From Pseudomonas oryzihabitans (GTDB lineage Bacteria > Pseudomonadota > Gammaproteobacteria > Pseudomonadales > Pseudomonadaceae): 64,000 nucleotides of DNA. Positions 9,645 to 19,147 of this stretch are shown piece after piece. Position 1 is the stretch's first letter; each line of letters opens with the position of its first letter. The position numbers and the translations under genes are program-made. The notes below the pieces were generated by a model. That model was not told where the DNA came from. It saw only the letters and a program-made list of their open reading frames with translations, and ran no database searches. Location: assembly GCF_006384975.1 (NCBI RefSeq), contig NZ_CP021645.1:2942001-3006000 (forward strand). Direction: 5' to 3'.

Positions 9645-11051
9645 ATGCACAGTTCTTTCGCGTCCTCGGCCAAGGGCCGGCGCGCCTTTTCCCTCACCCT
9701 GCTCGCCGGCGTGTTGGCGCTGGGCCTGCAGACCGCCCAGGCGCGCTCCAGCTTCGAAGCCCCCGATCCGGACTACCACGGCGAGATCAAGGCCAGCCCT
9801 GCCGCCGGCACCGCCATCCTGGCGGGCAGCGAGGTCGCGCTGGAAGGTCGCGGCTTCAAGCCCGGCCAGCAGATCACCCTGTCCCGCGGCGGCGTGACGC
9901 TCAATCCCGACGCCGCCTACGTGGCCGATGCCCAGGGCAATTTCAAGGCGACCATCCGCATCCCCGAAGATGCCGCGCCCGGCCAGCATCCCATCGTGGT
10001 CAGCACCGCCCAACCCTCGGGCGCCGCGGTCTTCCCGCTCAAGGTGTCGCCGGTGGTACCGCTGTCCAGCGCCGACGCCTATAGCCTCACCGCGGCCAAG
10101 CTGGTGCCCGGTCTGTATCAGGTGGGCATCAGCGCCAAGACGGGTGCCCTCTTCGTCACCTCCGCCGTGGGCCGCCCCCCGGTCAAGGTCTCGCAACTGC
10201 TCAAGCTCGATCCCAAGGACCTGTCCATCGAGCGCCAGATCACCCCGGCCGCCGCGCCGGGCGAGGACGCCGGCGTCTTCGCCGTCTACGGCGTGGGCGT
10301 GGACGACCGCAATGGCACCGTCTGGACCACCAATACCCGGCAGAACACCGTGGCGGTCTATCGTCAGAAAGACCTGGGCCTGGTCAAGCAATTCGCCCCC
10401 GGCACCGTGCCCCATGCCCATACCGTGGTGATCGACGACAAGCTCGACCGCGCCTTCGCCTCGGCCGCCATGACGCCGGACATCGTCTCCTTCGATGCCA
10501 AGACCCCGGCCGTGCGCAAGCGCATCAGCATCGAGTCGGGCGTACGCGGCGAGCGGTTCGCCGTGGTCGGCCTGTCCCTGGACCCGGCGGTGCACAAGCT
10601 CTACGCCGTCAGCCTGAAAACCAACGAAGCCGCAGTGATCGACGCCAAGACCGAGAAGGTCGAGAAGGTCTTCCCGATCCAGGGCGCCAAGACCCCCATG
10701 AGCGTGGCCCACGATCCCCAGACCGACCGCCTGTTCATCGCCGCCCAGGGCAGCGACAACCTGCTGATCGTCGACGCCAAGACCGGCCAGACCCTGCATA
10801 ACGTCACCACCGGTGCCGGCGCCCTGAATGTCGTGTTCGACCCGGTCAAGCGCCTGGCCTATGTCACCAACCGCGGCGCCGGCACCCTGACCGTGGTCGA
10901 CCCGGATGGCAACATCAAGGCCAACCTGGAACTGGGCACCTACCCCAACCACGCGGTGGTGGATAGCAAGGGGGTGGTCTACGCGGTGAACAAGGCCAAG
11001 GGGCAGGATGATGCCGAGGGGGATCGGATTACGCGGGTAGTGGCCAAGTAA
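9645..11051 (+). CDS. Exported YncE-like beta-propeller protein
   Basis: A 468-residue secreted protein of unknown function. Residues 1-33 are a signal peptide (RRAFSLTLLAGVLALGLQTAQA). Residues about 45-130 look like an Ig/IPT-type domain (GSEVALEGRGFKPGQQITLS...). The rest is a YncE-type beta-propeller with repeated units such as KLYAVSLKTNEAAVIDAKTEKV, RLFIAAQGSDNLLIVDAKTG and RLAYVTNRGAGTLTVVDPDG. In other bacteria YncE is an iron-responsive periplasmic protein that binds DNA in vitro; whether that applies here is unknown. The start ATG is preceded by AAGGA. It stands alone between an acetyltransferase and a repeat block. Confidence 0.75.
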   Translation: MHSSFASSAKGRRAFSLTLLAGVLALGLQTAQARSSFEAPDPDYHGEIKASPAAGTAILAGSEVALEGRGFKPGQQITLSRGGVTLNPDAAYVADAQGNFKATIRIPEDAAPGQHPIVVSTAQPSGAAVFPLKVSPVVPLSSADAYSLTAAKLVPGLYQVGISAKTGALFVTSAVGRPPVKVSQLLKLDPKDLSIERQITPAAAPGEDAGVFAVYGVGVDDRNGTVWTTNTRQNTVAVYRQKDLGLVKQFAPGTVPHAHTVVIDDKLDRAFASAAMTPDIVSFDAKTPAVRKRISIESGVRGERFAVVGLSLDPAVHKLYAVSLKTNEAAVIDAKTEKVEKVFPIQGAKTPMSVAHDPQTDRLFIAAQGSDNLLIVDAKTGQTLHNVTTGAGALNVVFDPVKRLAYVTNRGAGTLTVVDPDGNIKANLELGTYPNHAVVDSKGVVYAVNKAKGQDDAEGDRITRVVAK

Positions 11052-11096
11052 CAAGCCTGCAGCCCCTGGCTTGGGCTGGGGGCCGCTTTCGGCTTT

Positions 11097-11899
11097 CGTA
11101 GGTTGGGTTGAGCGAAGCGAAGCCCAACGTTGCAAGGCTTCATTCTGCACCTTGGTGTGGGTGCCTCCGCTGATTATCGAGTGCATTGATAGCTCTTGTT
11201 TCGCCCACCCGGGCGACTCACTTTTTTCAGTCGCGAAAAAAGTAAGCAAAAACGCTTGCCCCACCATCCGGCCCTCCGCTGCGCTACGGGTCCGCTCACG
11301 CCAGCGCCGTTCCGGGGTCGACCTACACGGGCCGTCCATGGCCCGTTAGGCCTCTCGCCGCATCCATGCGGCTCGACCCCTCCACGACACTGGCGCTCGC
11401 CCTCCTGAACGGGGCGATTCGCCAGCCTGAAAGTTTCGGTTGAAGAACCGTAAGCGGCTGCAAGCCGTAGCGTGGACAACGGCGCAGCCTTGTCCACTGA
11501 TGGTGTTGGCGTCCAAAAGTGGAAAACGCTGCGCGGTTTTCCACGCTACACATGTGAACACCCAAGCATCAGGCTAGCGCCCCGCCCCGTCAGTGAGGCC
11601 GAGTGCAGGTGTTGCGGAGGGGGATGCGAGGCAGGACGCCGAGCAAGGCGCGAGGGGCAGGAGGCCCCTTCGCGCCGTGCCCACGGAGCGGCACCGGAGC
11701 GAGGGGACCCGGAGCGCAGCGAAGGGCCGAAACGTGGGGCAAGCGTTTTTGGTTACTTTTTGTCGCGACTGACAAAAGTGACTCGCCCGGGAGGGCGAAA
11801 CCAAAACCTTCAACGCACTCAATAAGCAGCCATAGCACCTATTAAACAAGCGTGAGGCCCTGCAACGTTGGGCTTCGCTCACGCTCAACCCAACCTACG
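11097..11899. repeat. About 800-bp nested inverted-repeat block filling the gap before pcaC
   Basis: No gene is credible in the 919 bases from 11052 to 11970. Outer arms: GTAGGTTGGGTTGAGCG...AAGCCCAACGTTGCA at 11097-11136 returns inverted at 11861-11899. Middle arms, about 130 bases each with about 80 percent identity by eye, are 11175-11310 and 11692-11826 (shared blocks GAGTGC, TCAGTCGCGA, CGCTTGCCCCA, CTGCGCT, GGGTCC). Innermost arms: the element GTAGCGTGGACAACGGCGC at 11465 and its inverted relative ending CGCGGTTTTCCACGCTAC at about 11516-11549. The small open frames inside are shadows of these repeats. Confidence 0.85.
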
Positions 11900-11970
11900 C
11901 CGCCAAAACCAACGACGCCCACCAGATCACTCCAGCGGGCGCCATTCAAGGGGGCGACTGAGGGGAAAAC

Positions 11971-12366
11971 TCACCCCTCCAGCGACTCCACCCCCAACTC
12001 ATCCCACACCGCCTCCGCCAGATGGAAGGTGGCATTGGCCGCCGGGATGCCACAGTAGATGGCGCTCTGCATGATCAGCTCCTTGATCTCCTCCCGCGTC
12101 ACCCCGTTGCTGCGGGCGGCGCGCAGGTGCAGGCGCAATTCGCCCTCGCGGTTCATGCCGATCAGCATGGCGATGGTGATCAGGCTGCGGGTGTGCCGCG
12201 GCAGACCCGGGCGGGTCCAGATGTCGCCCCAGGCGTGGCGGGTGATCATCTCCTGGAATTCTTCGTTGAAGGGCGTCAGCTTTTCCAGACTGCGGTCGAC
12301 GTGGGCATCGCCCAGGACCGCGCGACGGACCTGCATGCCGGCGGCGTAACGTTCTTTCTCGTCCAA
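11971..12366 (-). CDS. pcaC: 4-carboxymuconolactone decarboxylase
   Basis: Decarboxylates gamma-carboxymuconolactone to beta-ketoadipate enol-lactone in protocatechuate breakdown. 131 residues of the CMD family: RRAVLGDAHVDRSLEKLTPF, TRHAWGDIWTRPGLPRHTRS, the helical signature QSAIYCGIPAANATFHLAEAVW. The start is TTG at 12366, placed by AAAGGAG six bases upstream and by the conserved N-terminus MDEKERYAAGMQ. It follows pcaD by 11 bases and is the last gene of pcaT-B-D-C. Confidence 0.96.
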   Translation of the reverse strand: MDEKERYAAGMQVRRAVLGDAHVDRSLEKLTPFNEEFQEMITRHAWGDIWTRPGLPRHTRSLITIAMLIGMNREGELRLHLRAARSNGVTREEIKELIMQSAIYCGIPAANATFHLAEAVWDELGVESLEG

Positions 12367-12377
12367 GATCGACTCCT

Positions 12378-13166
12378 TTAGGCGCTGAGGAAGGTCAGCA
12401 CGCGCTGGGTGAAGGCGTCGCCCATCTGCACGTTGGACAGGTGGGCGGCGGGAAACTCGACGTACTCGGCGCCGGGGATGCGCTCCTGCAGGAAGCGCCC
12501 GTCGGCCGGGGTGGTCACGGCGTCGTGGCTGCCGGCGACGATCAGCGTCGGGGCGCGGATGGCGTCCAGCACCTCGCGGAAGTCGGCATCACGCACCGCC
12601 GCGCAGTTGGCCGCATAGCCCTGGGGCGAGGTGCTGGCGAGCATGGCGACGATGCGGTCGACCTTCTCCGGTTCGGCGCTGGCGAAGTCGGGGGTGAACC
12701 AGCGGCCGATGGAGGCGTCGCGCAGGTCGCGCATGGCCTGCTCGCCGCCGGCTTCGACGGTCTGGATGCGGGTGTTCCACACCTCGGGAGTGCCGATCTT
12801 GGCGCCGGTGTTGCACAGCACCAGGCGGGTGACCCGCTCGGGAGCGTTGATGCCCAGCCATTGGCCGATGGAGCCGCCCATGGACAGGCCGCAGAAGGCG
12901 AATCGCTCGATACCCAGGGCATCGGCCAGGGCCAGGACATCACGGCCGTTCTGGTCCATGCGATAGGGGCCGGGCGTCACCAGGGAGGCGCCGTGGCCGC
13001 GGGTGTCGTAGCGCAGCAGGCGGAATCTCTCGCTGAAAGCCGCGGCCTGGTCATCCCACATGGCCAGGTTGGTACCCAGGGAGTTGGACAGGATCAGCAC
13101 CGGAGCGCCTTCGGGGCCCTCCAGCCGGTAGTTCAGGTCGCCATCGGCGAGACGTACGCTGGGCAT
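12378..13166 (-). CDS. pcaD: 3-oxoadipate enol-lactonase
   Basis: Alpha/beta-hydrolase that opens beta-ketoadipate enol-lactone to beta-ketoadipate. 262 residues, the usual length. Nucleophile elbow G-L-S95-M-G in FCGLSMGGSIGQWL; acid residue in AGSHDAVTTP and histidine in PAAHLSNVQ near the C-terminus complete the triad. It lies between pcaB (16 bases upstream) and pcaC (11 bases downstream) in one operon, so the assignment is firm although many hydrolases share this fold. Confidence 0.95.
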   Translation of the reverse strand: MPSVRLADGDLNYRLEGPEGAPVLILSNSLGTNLAMWDDQAAAFSERFRLLRYDTRGHGASLVTPGPYRMDQNGRDVLALADALGIERFAFCGLSMGGSIGQWLGINAPERVTRLVLCNTGAKIGTPEVWNTRIQTVEAGGEQAMRDLRDASIGRWFTPDFASAEPEKVDRIVAMLASTSPQGYAANCAAVRDADFREVLDAIRAPTLIVAGSHDAVTTPADGRFLQERIPGAEYVEFPAAHLSNVQMGDAFTQRVLTFLSA

Positions 13167-13182
13167 CAGGCAGTCCTCTTGT

Positions 13183-14541
13183 CTAGGGATGGGAAAGCAG
13201 GGTCTGGTGTTCGGCCAGGGTGCGGGCCACCCAGGCCCGCGCCTGGCCCTGGTAATGGGCGGGGTCCAGCAATCGATCCAGCTCGGCGCTGGAGAGTTCG
13301 GCAGTCACCTCGGGGGTGTCGCCCAGTACCTGGCGCAGATGGCGACCTTCCTGGACGGCGCGCTTGCAGCTCTGCTCCACCAGGTGGTGGGCGGCCTCGC
13401 GGCCCAGGCGGCCGGCCAGGGCGATGCTCACCGCCTCGGCCAGCACCAGGCCGTGCGTCAGCTCCAGGTTGGCCTGCATGCGTGTGGCGTCCACTTCCAG
13501 GCCGGCGACGATGGCCTGCGCCTGTTGCAGGGCGCCGGACACCAGGCAGAACAGTTCCGGCAGGGTTTCCCACTCGGCGTGCCAGAGGCCCAGGCTGCGT
13601 TCGTGCTCCTGGGGCATGGCGGAAAACAGGGTGCTGACCAGCCCCGGCGCGCGGGTAGCGGCAGCGATGAGCACGGCCGCGCCGACCGGATTGCGTTTGT
13701 GCGGCATGGTGGAGGAACCACCCTTGCCCGGCGCCGACGGCTCGAAGACCTCGGCGGCCTCGGTCTGCATCAGCAGCGACAGGTCGCGGCCCAGCTTGCC
13801 CAGGCTGCCAGCCACCAGGCCGAGCCAGGCACCGACTTCGACGAGACGGTCGCGTTGGGTATGCCAGGGCTGCTCCGGCAGGCTCAGCCCCAGCTCATAG
13901 GACAAGGCCTCGGCCACCGGCAGGGCCTCATCGCCCAACGCGGCCAGGCTGCCCGAAGCGCCGCCAAACTGCAGCACCAGTACCCGTGGCCGCAACTCGG
14001 CCAGGCGCTGGCGATGACGGGTGATGGCGCCCAGTACCCCGGCCAGCTTCATGCCCAGGGTCACCGGCGTTGCGTGTTGCAGCCAGGTACGGCCGGCCAG
14101 CACGGTGCCGGCATGACGCTCTGCCTGGATGGCCAGGGCCTCGGCCAGGGCGGCCAGATCGGTATCCAGTAACTCCAGCGCCTGGCGGACCTGCAGCACC
14201 AGTCCGCTGTCCATGGCGTCCTGGCTGGTAGCGCCACGGTGCACATGACGCTCGGCCTCGGGGTCCTGGGCGGCGATCTGCCGGCCGAGGGCCTTGACCA
14301 GGGGGATGGCCGAATTGCCGGCACTGACCACGGCGCGGGCCAGCTCGGCGGCATCGTACAGCTCGGCGCGGCAGGCGGCGGCGATGGGCGCCACCGCCGT
14401 CTCCGGGATCACTCCCACCGCGGCCTCGGCTCGCGCCAGGGCCGCTTCGAAGTCCAGCATGCCCTGCAGTCGGCCCCGGTCGCAGAACACCGCACGCATG
14501 GCGGCGCTAGTGAAGTAGGCATCGAACAGCAGGTTGGACAT
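13183..14541 (-). CDS. pcaB: 3-carboxy-cis,cis-muconate cycloisomerase
   Basis: Fumarase/aspartase superfamily enzyme that lactonises beta-carboxymuconate to gamma-carboxymuconolactone. 452 residues. The superfamily signature GKGGSSTMPHKRNPVGA is present near residue 270, with the upstream helices HRGATSQDAMDSGLVLQ and TWLQHATPVTLGMKLAG typical of PcaB. ATG 14541 is preceded by AAGGAG. Operon order T-B-D-C. The 3,4-dioxygenase genes pcaHG, which make its substrate, are not in the window. Confidence 0.96.
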   Translation of the reverse strand: MSNLLFDAYFTSAAMRAVFCDRGRLQGMLDFEAALARAEAAVGVIPETAVAPIAAACRAELYDAAELARAVVSAGNSAIPLVKALGRQIAAQDPEAERHVHRGATSQDAMDSGLVLQVRQALELLDTDLAALAEALAIQAERHAGTVLAGRTWLQHATPVTLGMKLAGVLGAITRHRQRLAELRPRVLVLQFGGASGSLAALGDEALPVAEALSYELGLSLPEQPWHTQRDRLVEVGAWLGLVAGSLGKLGRDLSLLMQTEAAEVFEPSAPGKGGSSTMPHKRNPVGAAVLIAAATRAPGLVSTLFSAMPQEHERSLGLWHAEWETLPELFCLVSGALQQAQAIVAGLEVDATRMQANLELTHGLVLAEAVSIALAGRLGREAAHHLVEQSCKRAVQEGRHLRQVLGDTPEVTAELSSAELDRLLDPAHYQGQARAWVARTLAEHQTLLSHP

Positions 14542-14557
14542 GGGGGACTCCTTGGAC

Positions 14558-15850
14558 TTAGTGGTCGTGATGCAGGTAGGTGGCCTGTCGCGGCAGCCGC
14601 AGGCTGACCAGGAAGGCCACCGCCAGCATCACCGAAACGTAGATATAGAAGATTTCCTCGTGACCCTGGGTCTTGAAGCTCAGGGCGACGAATTCCGCAG
14701 AGCCGCCGAACAGGGCATTGGCCACCGCATAGGACAGCCCCACGCCCAAGGCGCGCACCTCGGGCGGGAACATCTCCGCCTTCACCAGGCCGCTGATGGA
14801 GGTGTAGAGGCTGATGATGGCCATGGCCAGGCAGATCAGCAGGAAGGCCACGAAGGGACTCTGGACGTTGGCCAGGGCGGTGAGGATCGGCCAGGTACCG
14901 AGAGCGCCCAGGGCACCGAACAGCAGCATGGAGGCGCGCCGACCGATGCGGTCGGAAAGCATGCCGAACAGCGGCTGCATGATCATGAACACGAACAGGG
15001 CACAGGTCATCACGGCACTGGCGGTCTTGGCGTCCATGCCGCTGGTGTTGACCAGGTACTTCTGCATGTAGGTGGTGAAGGTATAGAAGATCAGCGAGCC
15101 GCCGGCGGTATAGCCGAGCACGGTGAAGAAGGCAGCCTTGTGGTGCCGGAACAACCCGCCCAGGGTACCGGCTTCCTTGTTGGCGCGGCTCTCGGCGGTG
15201 GTGGTCTCTTCCAGCGAGCGACGCAGGAACAGCGAGATCACCGCGGCGGCGGCACCGACCAGGAAGGGAATCCGCCAGCCCCAGGCACGCAGGTCGGCAT
15301 CGCTGAGCACCTGCTGCAGGATCACCACCACCAGCACCGCCAGCAACTGGCCACCGATCAGGGTGACGTATTGGAAGGAGGCGAAGAAGCCGCGCTGACC
15401 GCGCAGGGCCACTTCGCTCATGTAGGTGGCGGTGGTGCCGTATTCACCGCCCACCGAGATGCCCTGCAGCAGTCGCGCGAGCAACAGCAGCGCGGGTGCG
15501 GCGACGCCGATGCTGGCGTAGGTGGGCAGGCAGGCGATGCCCAGGGAGCCGGCGCCCATCATCAGAATGGAGATGACCATGGAGGTACGGCGACCGTACT
15601 TGTCGGCGATGCGACCGAAGATCCAGCCGCCGATGGGCCGCATGAGAAAGCCCGCGGCGAACACCCCGGCGGTGTTGAGCAACTGCACGGTGGGATCGCT
15701 CTTCGGGAAGAAGGCGGCGGCGAAGTAGATGGAGCAGAAGGCGTAGACGTAGAAGTCGAACCACTCGACCAGATTGCCGGAGGAAGCCCCAACGATGGCG
15801 AAGATGCGCTTCTTGCGCTCCTCGAAGCTGTAGTGCGGATGCGTGCTCAT
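14558..15850 (-). CDS. pcaT: MFS dicarboxylate/3-oxoadipate-type transporter PcaT
   Basis: A 430-residue, 12-helix major facilitator of the metabolite:H+ symporter family, for which PcaT is the beta-ketoadipate/dicarboxylate carrier. Family marks: [14 protein letters not shown] in helix 1, [20 protein letters not shown] with the loop 2-3 motif, and [21 protein letters not shown]. It heads the T-B-D-C run, 16 bases before pcaB. The spacer to pcaF upstream (243 bases) carries a REP palindrome, so T-B-D-C may have its own promoter. The exact substrate (alpha-ketoglutarate-like versus beta-ketoadipate) is inferred from position. Confidence 0.88.
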   Translation of the reverse strand: MSTHPHYSFEERKKRIFAIVGASSGNLVEWFDFYVYAFCSIYFAAAFFPKSDPTVQLLNTAGVFAAGFLMRPIGGWIFGRIADKYGRRTSMVISILMMGAGSLGIACLPTYASIGVAAPALLLLARLLQGISVGGEYGTTATYMSEVALRGQRGFFASFQYVTLIGGQLLAVLVVVILQQVLSDADLRAWGWRIPFLVGAAAAVISLFLRRSLEETTTAESRANKEAGTLGGLFRHHKAAFFTVLGYTAGGSLIFYTFTTYMQKYLVNTSGMDAKTASAVMTCALFVFMIMQPLFGMLSDRIGRRASMLLFGALGALGTWPILTALANVQSPFVAFLLICLAMAIISLYTSISGLVKAEMFPPEVRALGVGLSYAVANALFGGSAEFVALSFKTQGHEEIFYIYVSVMLAVAFLVSLRLPRQATYLHHDH

Positions 15851-16013
15851 GGGAATCCTTAGTTATAGGTATGGATGGACGGGAGACAGACTACCGCCAT
15901 TCGGACTCTGGGAGACACATGCGGTTACAGGGAGGTGCGGGCATTGATTGGGGTGAGGGTAGGTAGTGTTAGGGCAGCTCATCGAGCCAAACGCTCTGTG
16001 ATCGGCGCTGACC

Positions 16014-16075
16014 ATCGCGGCCATGGGCCGCTCCTACAGGGTCACGCTTTTGTAGGAGCGGCCCATGGCCGCGAT
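16014..16075. repeat. REP pair (REPIN) between pcaF and pcaT
   Basis: A perfect 24-bp inverted repeat: the arm starting ATCGCGGCCATGGGCCG (16014-16037) is mirrored by GTAGGAGCGGCCCATGG... (16052-16075), 14 bases apart. This is the classic Pseudomonas extragenic palindrome, here forming a stem inside the pca gene run; it may limit transcription from pcaIJF into pcaTBDC or stabilise message ends. Confidence 0.92.
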
Positions 16076-16093
16076 AGGTCCAAGCGACAAACC

Positions 16094-17308
16094 TCAGATC
16101 CCGTCCACCCGCTCCACCGCCAACGCCAAGCCCTGGCCGACGCCCACGCACATGGTCGCCAGGCCCAGGCGGCCGCCGGTTTTCTCCAGGTGGTGCACCG
16201 CGGTGAGCACCAGGCGATTGCCGCTCATGCCCAGGGGATGGCCCAGGGCAATGGCGCCGCCGTTGGGATTGACCTTGGGACTATCGTCGGCCACGCCCAG
16301 CTCGCGCAGTACCGCCAGCCCCTGGGCGGCGAAGGCTTCGTTGAGTTCGATGACGTCGAAGGCGTCGATGGAAAGGTCCAGTTGCTTGAGTAGCTTGCGC
16401 ACCGCCGGGGTCGGGCCGACGCCCATGATGCGCGGCGCTACCCCGCCGCTGGCCATGCCCAGTACCTTGGCGCGCGGCGTGAGGCCGTGCTTCTTCACGG
16501 CTTCCGCCGAGGCCAGGATGATGGCCGAAGCACCGTCGTTGAGGCCCGAGGCGTTGCCGGCGGTGACGGTCTTATCCGGGCCGTTGACCGGCTTGAGCTT
16601 GGCCAGGCCGTCGGCGGTGGTGTCCGGACGCGGATGCTCGTCCTGCGCCACCACCACGTCGCCCTTCTTGCCCTTGATGGTCACCGGGACGATTTCCTCG
16701 GCGTAGTAACCGGATTCCTGGGCCGCGGCGGCGCGTTGCTGGCTGCGCAGGCCGAAGGCGTCCTGGTCGGCGCGACTGACGCCATAGTCGGCGGCGACGT
16801 TGTCCCCGGTGACCGGCATGCTGTCCACGCCATAGGCCTCTTTCAGCGCCGGATTGACGAAGCGCCAGCCGAGGGTGGTGTCTTCCAGCTTCTGGCCACG
16901 GCCGAAGGCGCTGTCGGCCTTGCCCATGACATAGGGCGCGCGGGTCATGGACTCCACGCCGGCGGCGATCACCAGATCCATCTCGCCCAGGGCGATGGCG
17001 CGGTAGGCCTGGCCCACCGCTTCCATGCCCGAGGCGCAGAGGCGATTGAGAGTCACACCCGGTACGGTTTCCGGCAACCCCGACAGCAGCACCGCCATGC
17101 GCGCCACGTTGCGGTTGTCTTCGCCGGCCTGGTTGGCGCAGCCCATGAACACCTCGTCCACGGCAGACCAGTCCACCTGCGGGTTCCGCTCCTGCAACGC
17201 CTTGAGCGGGATGGCTGCCAGGTCGTCGGCACGCACGGCGGACAGTCCGCCGTTGAGCCGGCCGATGGGCGTACGGACGGCGTCGCAGATATAGACGGCG
17301 CGACTCAT
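16094..17308 (-). CDS. pcaF: 3-oxoadipyl-CoA thiolase
   Basis: Cleaves beta-ketoadipyl-CoA to succinyl-CoA and acetyl-CoA, the last step of the pathway. 404 residues of the thiolase family with acylated Cys91 in LNRLCASGMEAVG, NEAFAAQG, GGAIALGHPLGMSG with the catalytic His, and the second cysteine in MCVGVGQG at the C-terminus. Its ATG overlaps the pcaJ stop by 4 bases (ATGA), so it is translationally coupled to pcaIJ; this is unlike the pcaF-T-B-D-C grouping often described in P. putida. Confidence 0.97.
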   Translation of the reverse strand: MSRAVYICDAVRTPIGRLNGGLSAVRADDLAAIPLKALQERNPQVDWSAVDEVFMGCANQAGEDNRNVARMAVLLSGLPETVPGVTLNRLCASGMEAVGQAYRAIALGEMDLVIAAGVESMTRAPYVMGKADSAFGRGQKLEDTTLGWRFVNPALKEAYGVDSMPVTGDNVAADYGVSRADQDAFGLRSQQRAAAAQESGYYAEEIVPVTIKGKKGDVVVAQDEHPRPDTTADGLAKLKPVNGPDKTVTAGNASGLNDGASAIILASAEAVKKHGLTPRAKVLGMASGGVAPRIMGVGPTPAVRKLLKQLDLSIDAFDVIELNEAFAAQGLAVLRELGVADDSPKVNPNGGAIALGHPLGMSGNRLVLTAVHHLEKTGGRLGLATMCVGVGQGLALAVERVDGI

Positions 17309-18090
17309 TCCTCACCTCCCTTCTGGCCGCCATGGGCCGCCGCGGTGCGCGCCTGCAGATCGCGCAGCGCCTCGAGTTCGGTGGCGGTGGGCGCCTCGGT
17401 GGTGGCGACCTGGTCGGCGAAGCGGATGGCCCAGCCGGTAGCGGCCACCACCTGCTCGCGGGTCACCCCGGGATGCAGGGCGGTCACCACGAATTCGTTG
17501 GTCCCGGCTTCCGGCTCCATGATGCAGAGGTCGGTGATGATGGCGGTCGGGCCCTTGCCCGGCAGGCCCAGCTGCTGGCGGTGATCGCCGCCCTCGCCGT
17601 AGCCCACCGAGGTGATGAAGGCCAGCTTGTCGACGAAGCTGCGGTGCGACTGCTTGAGGATGATCAGCACCTCCTTGGCCGAGCCGGCGATCTCCGGCGC
17701 ACCGCCGGCGCCCGGCAGGCGGACCTTGGGCTGGTTGTAGTCACCGATCACCGTGGTGTTGATGTTGCCGAAGCGGTCGACCTGGGCAGCGCCCAGGAAG
17801 CCGACGTCGATGCGTCCGCCCTGCAACCAGTAGCGGAAGATCTCGCCAGTGGGCACCACGGTGTCGGCGGTCTCGGCCAGTTCGCCGTCACCGATGGACA
17901 GCGGCAGCACCGTGGGCTTGGCGCCGATGGGGCCGGATTCGTAGATCAGTACCACGTCCGGCGCATGGGTCAGGCGCGCCAGGTTCGCCGCGGTGGACGG
18001 CAGGCCGATGCCGACGAAGCAGACGCTGCCATTGCCGAGGCGGCGCGCGGCGGCCACGGTCATCATTTCATTGGTGGTGAAGTCGCTCAT
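17305..18090 (-). CDS. pcaJ: 3-oxoadipate CoA-transferase subunit B
   Basis: Beta subunit of the enzyme that moves CoA from succinyl-CoA to beta-ketoadipate. 261 residues, family I CoA-transferase; the active-site glutamate is E51 in LIYESGPIGAKP. Also seen: NGSVCFVGIGLPSTAANLAR and the C-terminal LHPGVTREQVVAATGW. Three bases separate it from pcaI and it overlaps pcaF, so the three form one unit. Confidence 0.96.
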   Translation of the reverse strand: MSDFTTNEMMTVAAARRLGNGSVCFVGIGLPSTAANLARLTHAPDVVLIYESGPIGAKPTVLPLSIGDGELAETADTVVPTGEIFRYWLQGGRIDVGFLGAAQVDRFGNINTTVIGDYNQPKVRLPGAGGAPEIAGSAKEVLIILKQSHRSFVDKLAFITSVGYGEGGDHRQQLGLPGKGPTAIITDLCIMEPEAGTNEFVVTALHPGVTREQVVAATGWAIRFADQVATTEAPTATELEALRDLQARTAAAHGGQKGGEE

Positions 18091-18093
18091 GAT

Positions 18094-18942
18094 TCAGGCC
18101 TCCGCAGCCAGCTTCGCCTGGAAGGCGGCGAAGTCCGCGGTACCGCGGATGTAGGTGTCGATCCACTGGGTGAAGGTATCGCGATCGCGGGCGATCGGGT
18201 CCCAGGCCTGGTAGAAGCGGTTGTCGCGCTCGTAGTAGCCGTGGGCATAGGACGGATGCGCTCCGCCCGGCACCACGCAGACGGCGCTCAGGGCCCAGGT
18301 CGGCAGCACGCAGGCATTCATCGGCGCCTGGAGGTCATCGACGATTTCCTCAACGGTGACGATGCAGCGCTGGGCGGCCAGGGCGGCTTCCTTCTGCACG
18401 CCGAGGATGCCCTGGATCAGCACGTTGCCCTGGCGGTCGGCCTTTTGCGCATGGATGACGGTGACGTCGGGACGCACGCTGGGCACCGCGGCGAGTTTCT
18501 CGCCGGTGAAGGGGCATTCGATGAACTTGATGTCCGGGTTGACCTTGACCAGGTCCGAGCCCTGGTAGCCGCGCAGCACGGCGAACGGCAGGTTGGAGGC
18601 GCCGGCGACATAGGCATTGGCCAGGGCCGCGTGGCTGTGCTCGGAGATCTCCAGCTTGTGCGGCCAGCCCTTCTCCACCGCATCGCGCAGGCGGTGCAGC
18701 GAGCCGACGCCGGGGTTGCCACCCCAGGAGAAGATCAGCCGCTTGGCACAGCCGGCGCCGATCAGCAGGTCATAGACCAGGTCGGGGGTCATGCGCACCA
18801 GGGTCAGGTCGCGCCGGTTCTGGCGGATCAACTCGTGGGCGGCGGCAGTCGGGATGAGATGGGTGAAGCCTTCGAGGGCGACGGTATCGCCATCGTGGAC
18901 GAAGCGCTGGATGGCTTCGCTCAGGGACAGGATCTGGGCCAT
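18094..18942 (-). CDS. pcaI: 3-oxoadipate CoA-transferase subunit A
   Basis: Alpha subunit of the same CoA-transferase. 282 residues with the family I subunit A features DGDTVALEGFTHLIPTAAAHEL, FSWGGNPGVGSLHRLRDAVEKG and the CoA-binding half (FTGEKLAAVPSVRPDVTVIHAQ). It is the first gene of pcaIJF; a pair of PcaR-type boxes lies 87-117 bases upstream of its ATG. Confidence 0.95.
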   Translation of the reverse strand: MAQILSLSEAIQRFVHDGDTVALEGFTHLIPTAAAHELIRQNRRDLTLVRMTPDLVYDLLIGAGCAKRLIFSWGGNPGVGSLHRLRDAVEKGWPHKLEISEHSHAALANAYVAGASNLPFAVLRGYQGSDLVKVNPDIKFIECPFTGEKLAAVPSVRPDVTVIHAQKADRQGNVLIQGILGVQKEAALAAQRCIVTVEEIVDDLQAPMNACVLPTWALSAVCVVPGGAHPSYAHGYYERDNRFYQAWDPIARDRDTFTQWIDTYIRGTADFAAFQAKLAAEA

Positions 18943-19028
18943 GGATTGTCGACTCGCGTCTTGTTATCGGCGCCGCCCGGTGCGGCGGTCTGGAGTCAGA
19001 CTACAAAGCCCCAGCGCCTCGAACAATC

Positions 19029-19059
19029 CGATAATCGACTAAGAGTTCGATTATCGAAC
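19029..19059 (-). promoter_or_regulatory. Paired PcaR-type operator upstream of pcaI
   Basis: CGATAATCG at 19029-19037 and CGATTATCG at 19048-19056, 19 bases apart start to start; the second is embedded in the perfect palindrome GTTCGATTATCGAAC (19045-19059). This resembles published PcaR targets. The same box pair with identical 19-base phasing occurs before pcaK and before pcaR. Confidence 0.8.
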
Positions 19060-19147
19060 AACATTGCTCAGCAGGCTATCGACCCGAGCGATACGCGGCC
19101 GGCCGGGGTAACGGCTACACTGCCCGCCTTCGCCAGGAGTCCAGCCG

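Noticed and set aside
9423..11339. 638-codon minus-strand open frame
   Set aside because: Antisense to the beta-propeller gene, which has a signal peptide and repeats; the minus frame has no recognisable domain.
11174..11888. Several 70-120-codon frames in the repeat block
   Set aside because: They lie wholly within the inverted-repeat arms and have no ribosome-binding sites or family similarity.
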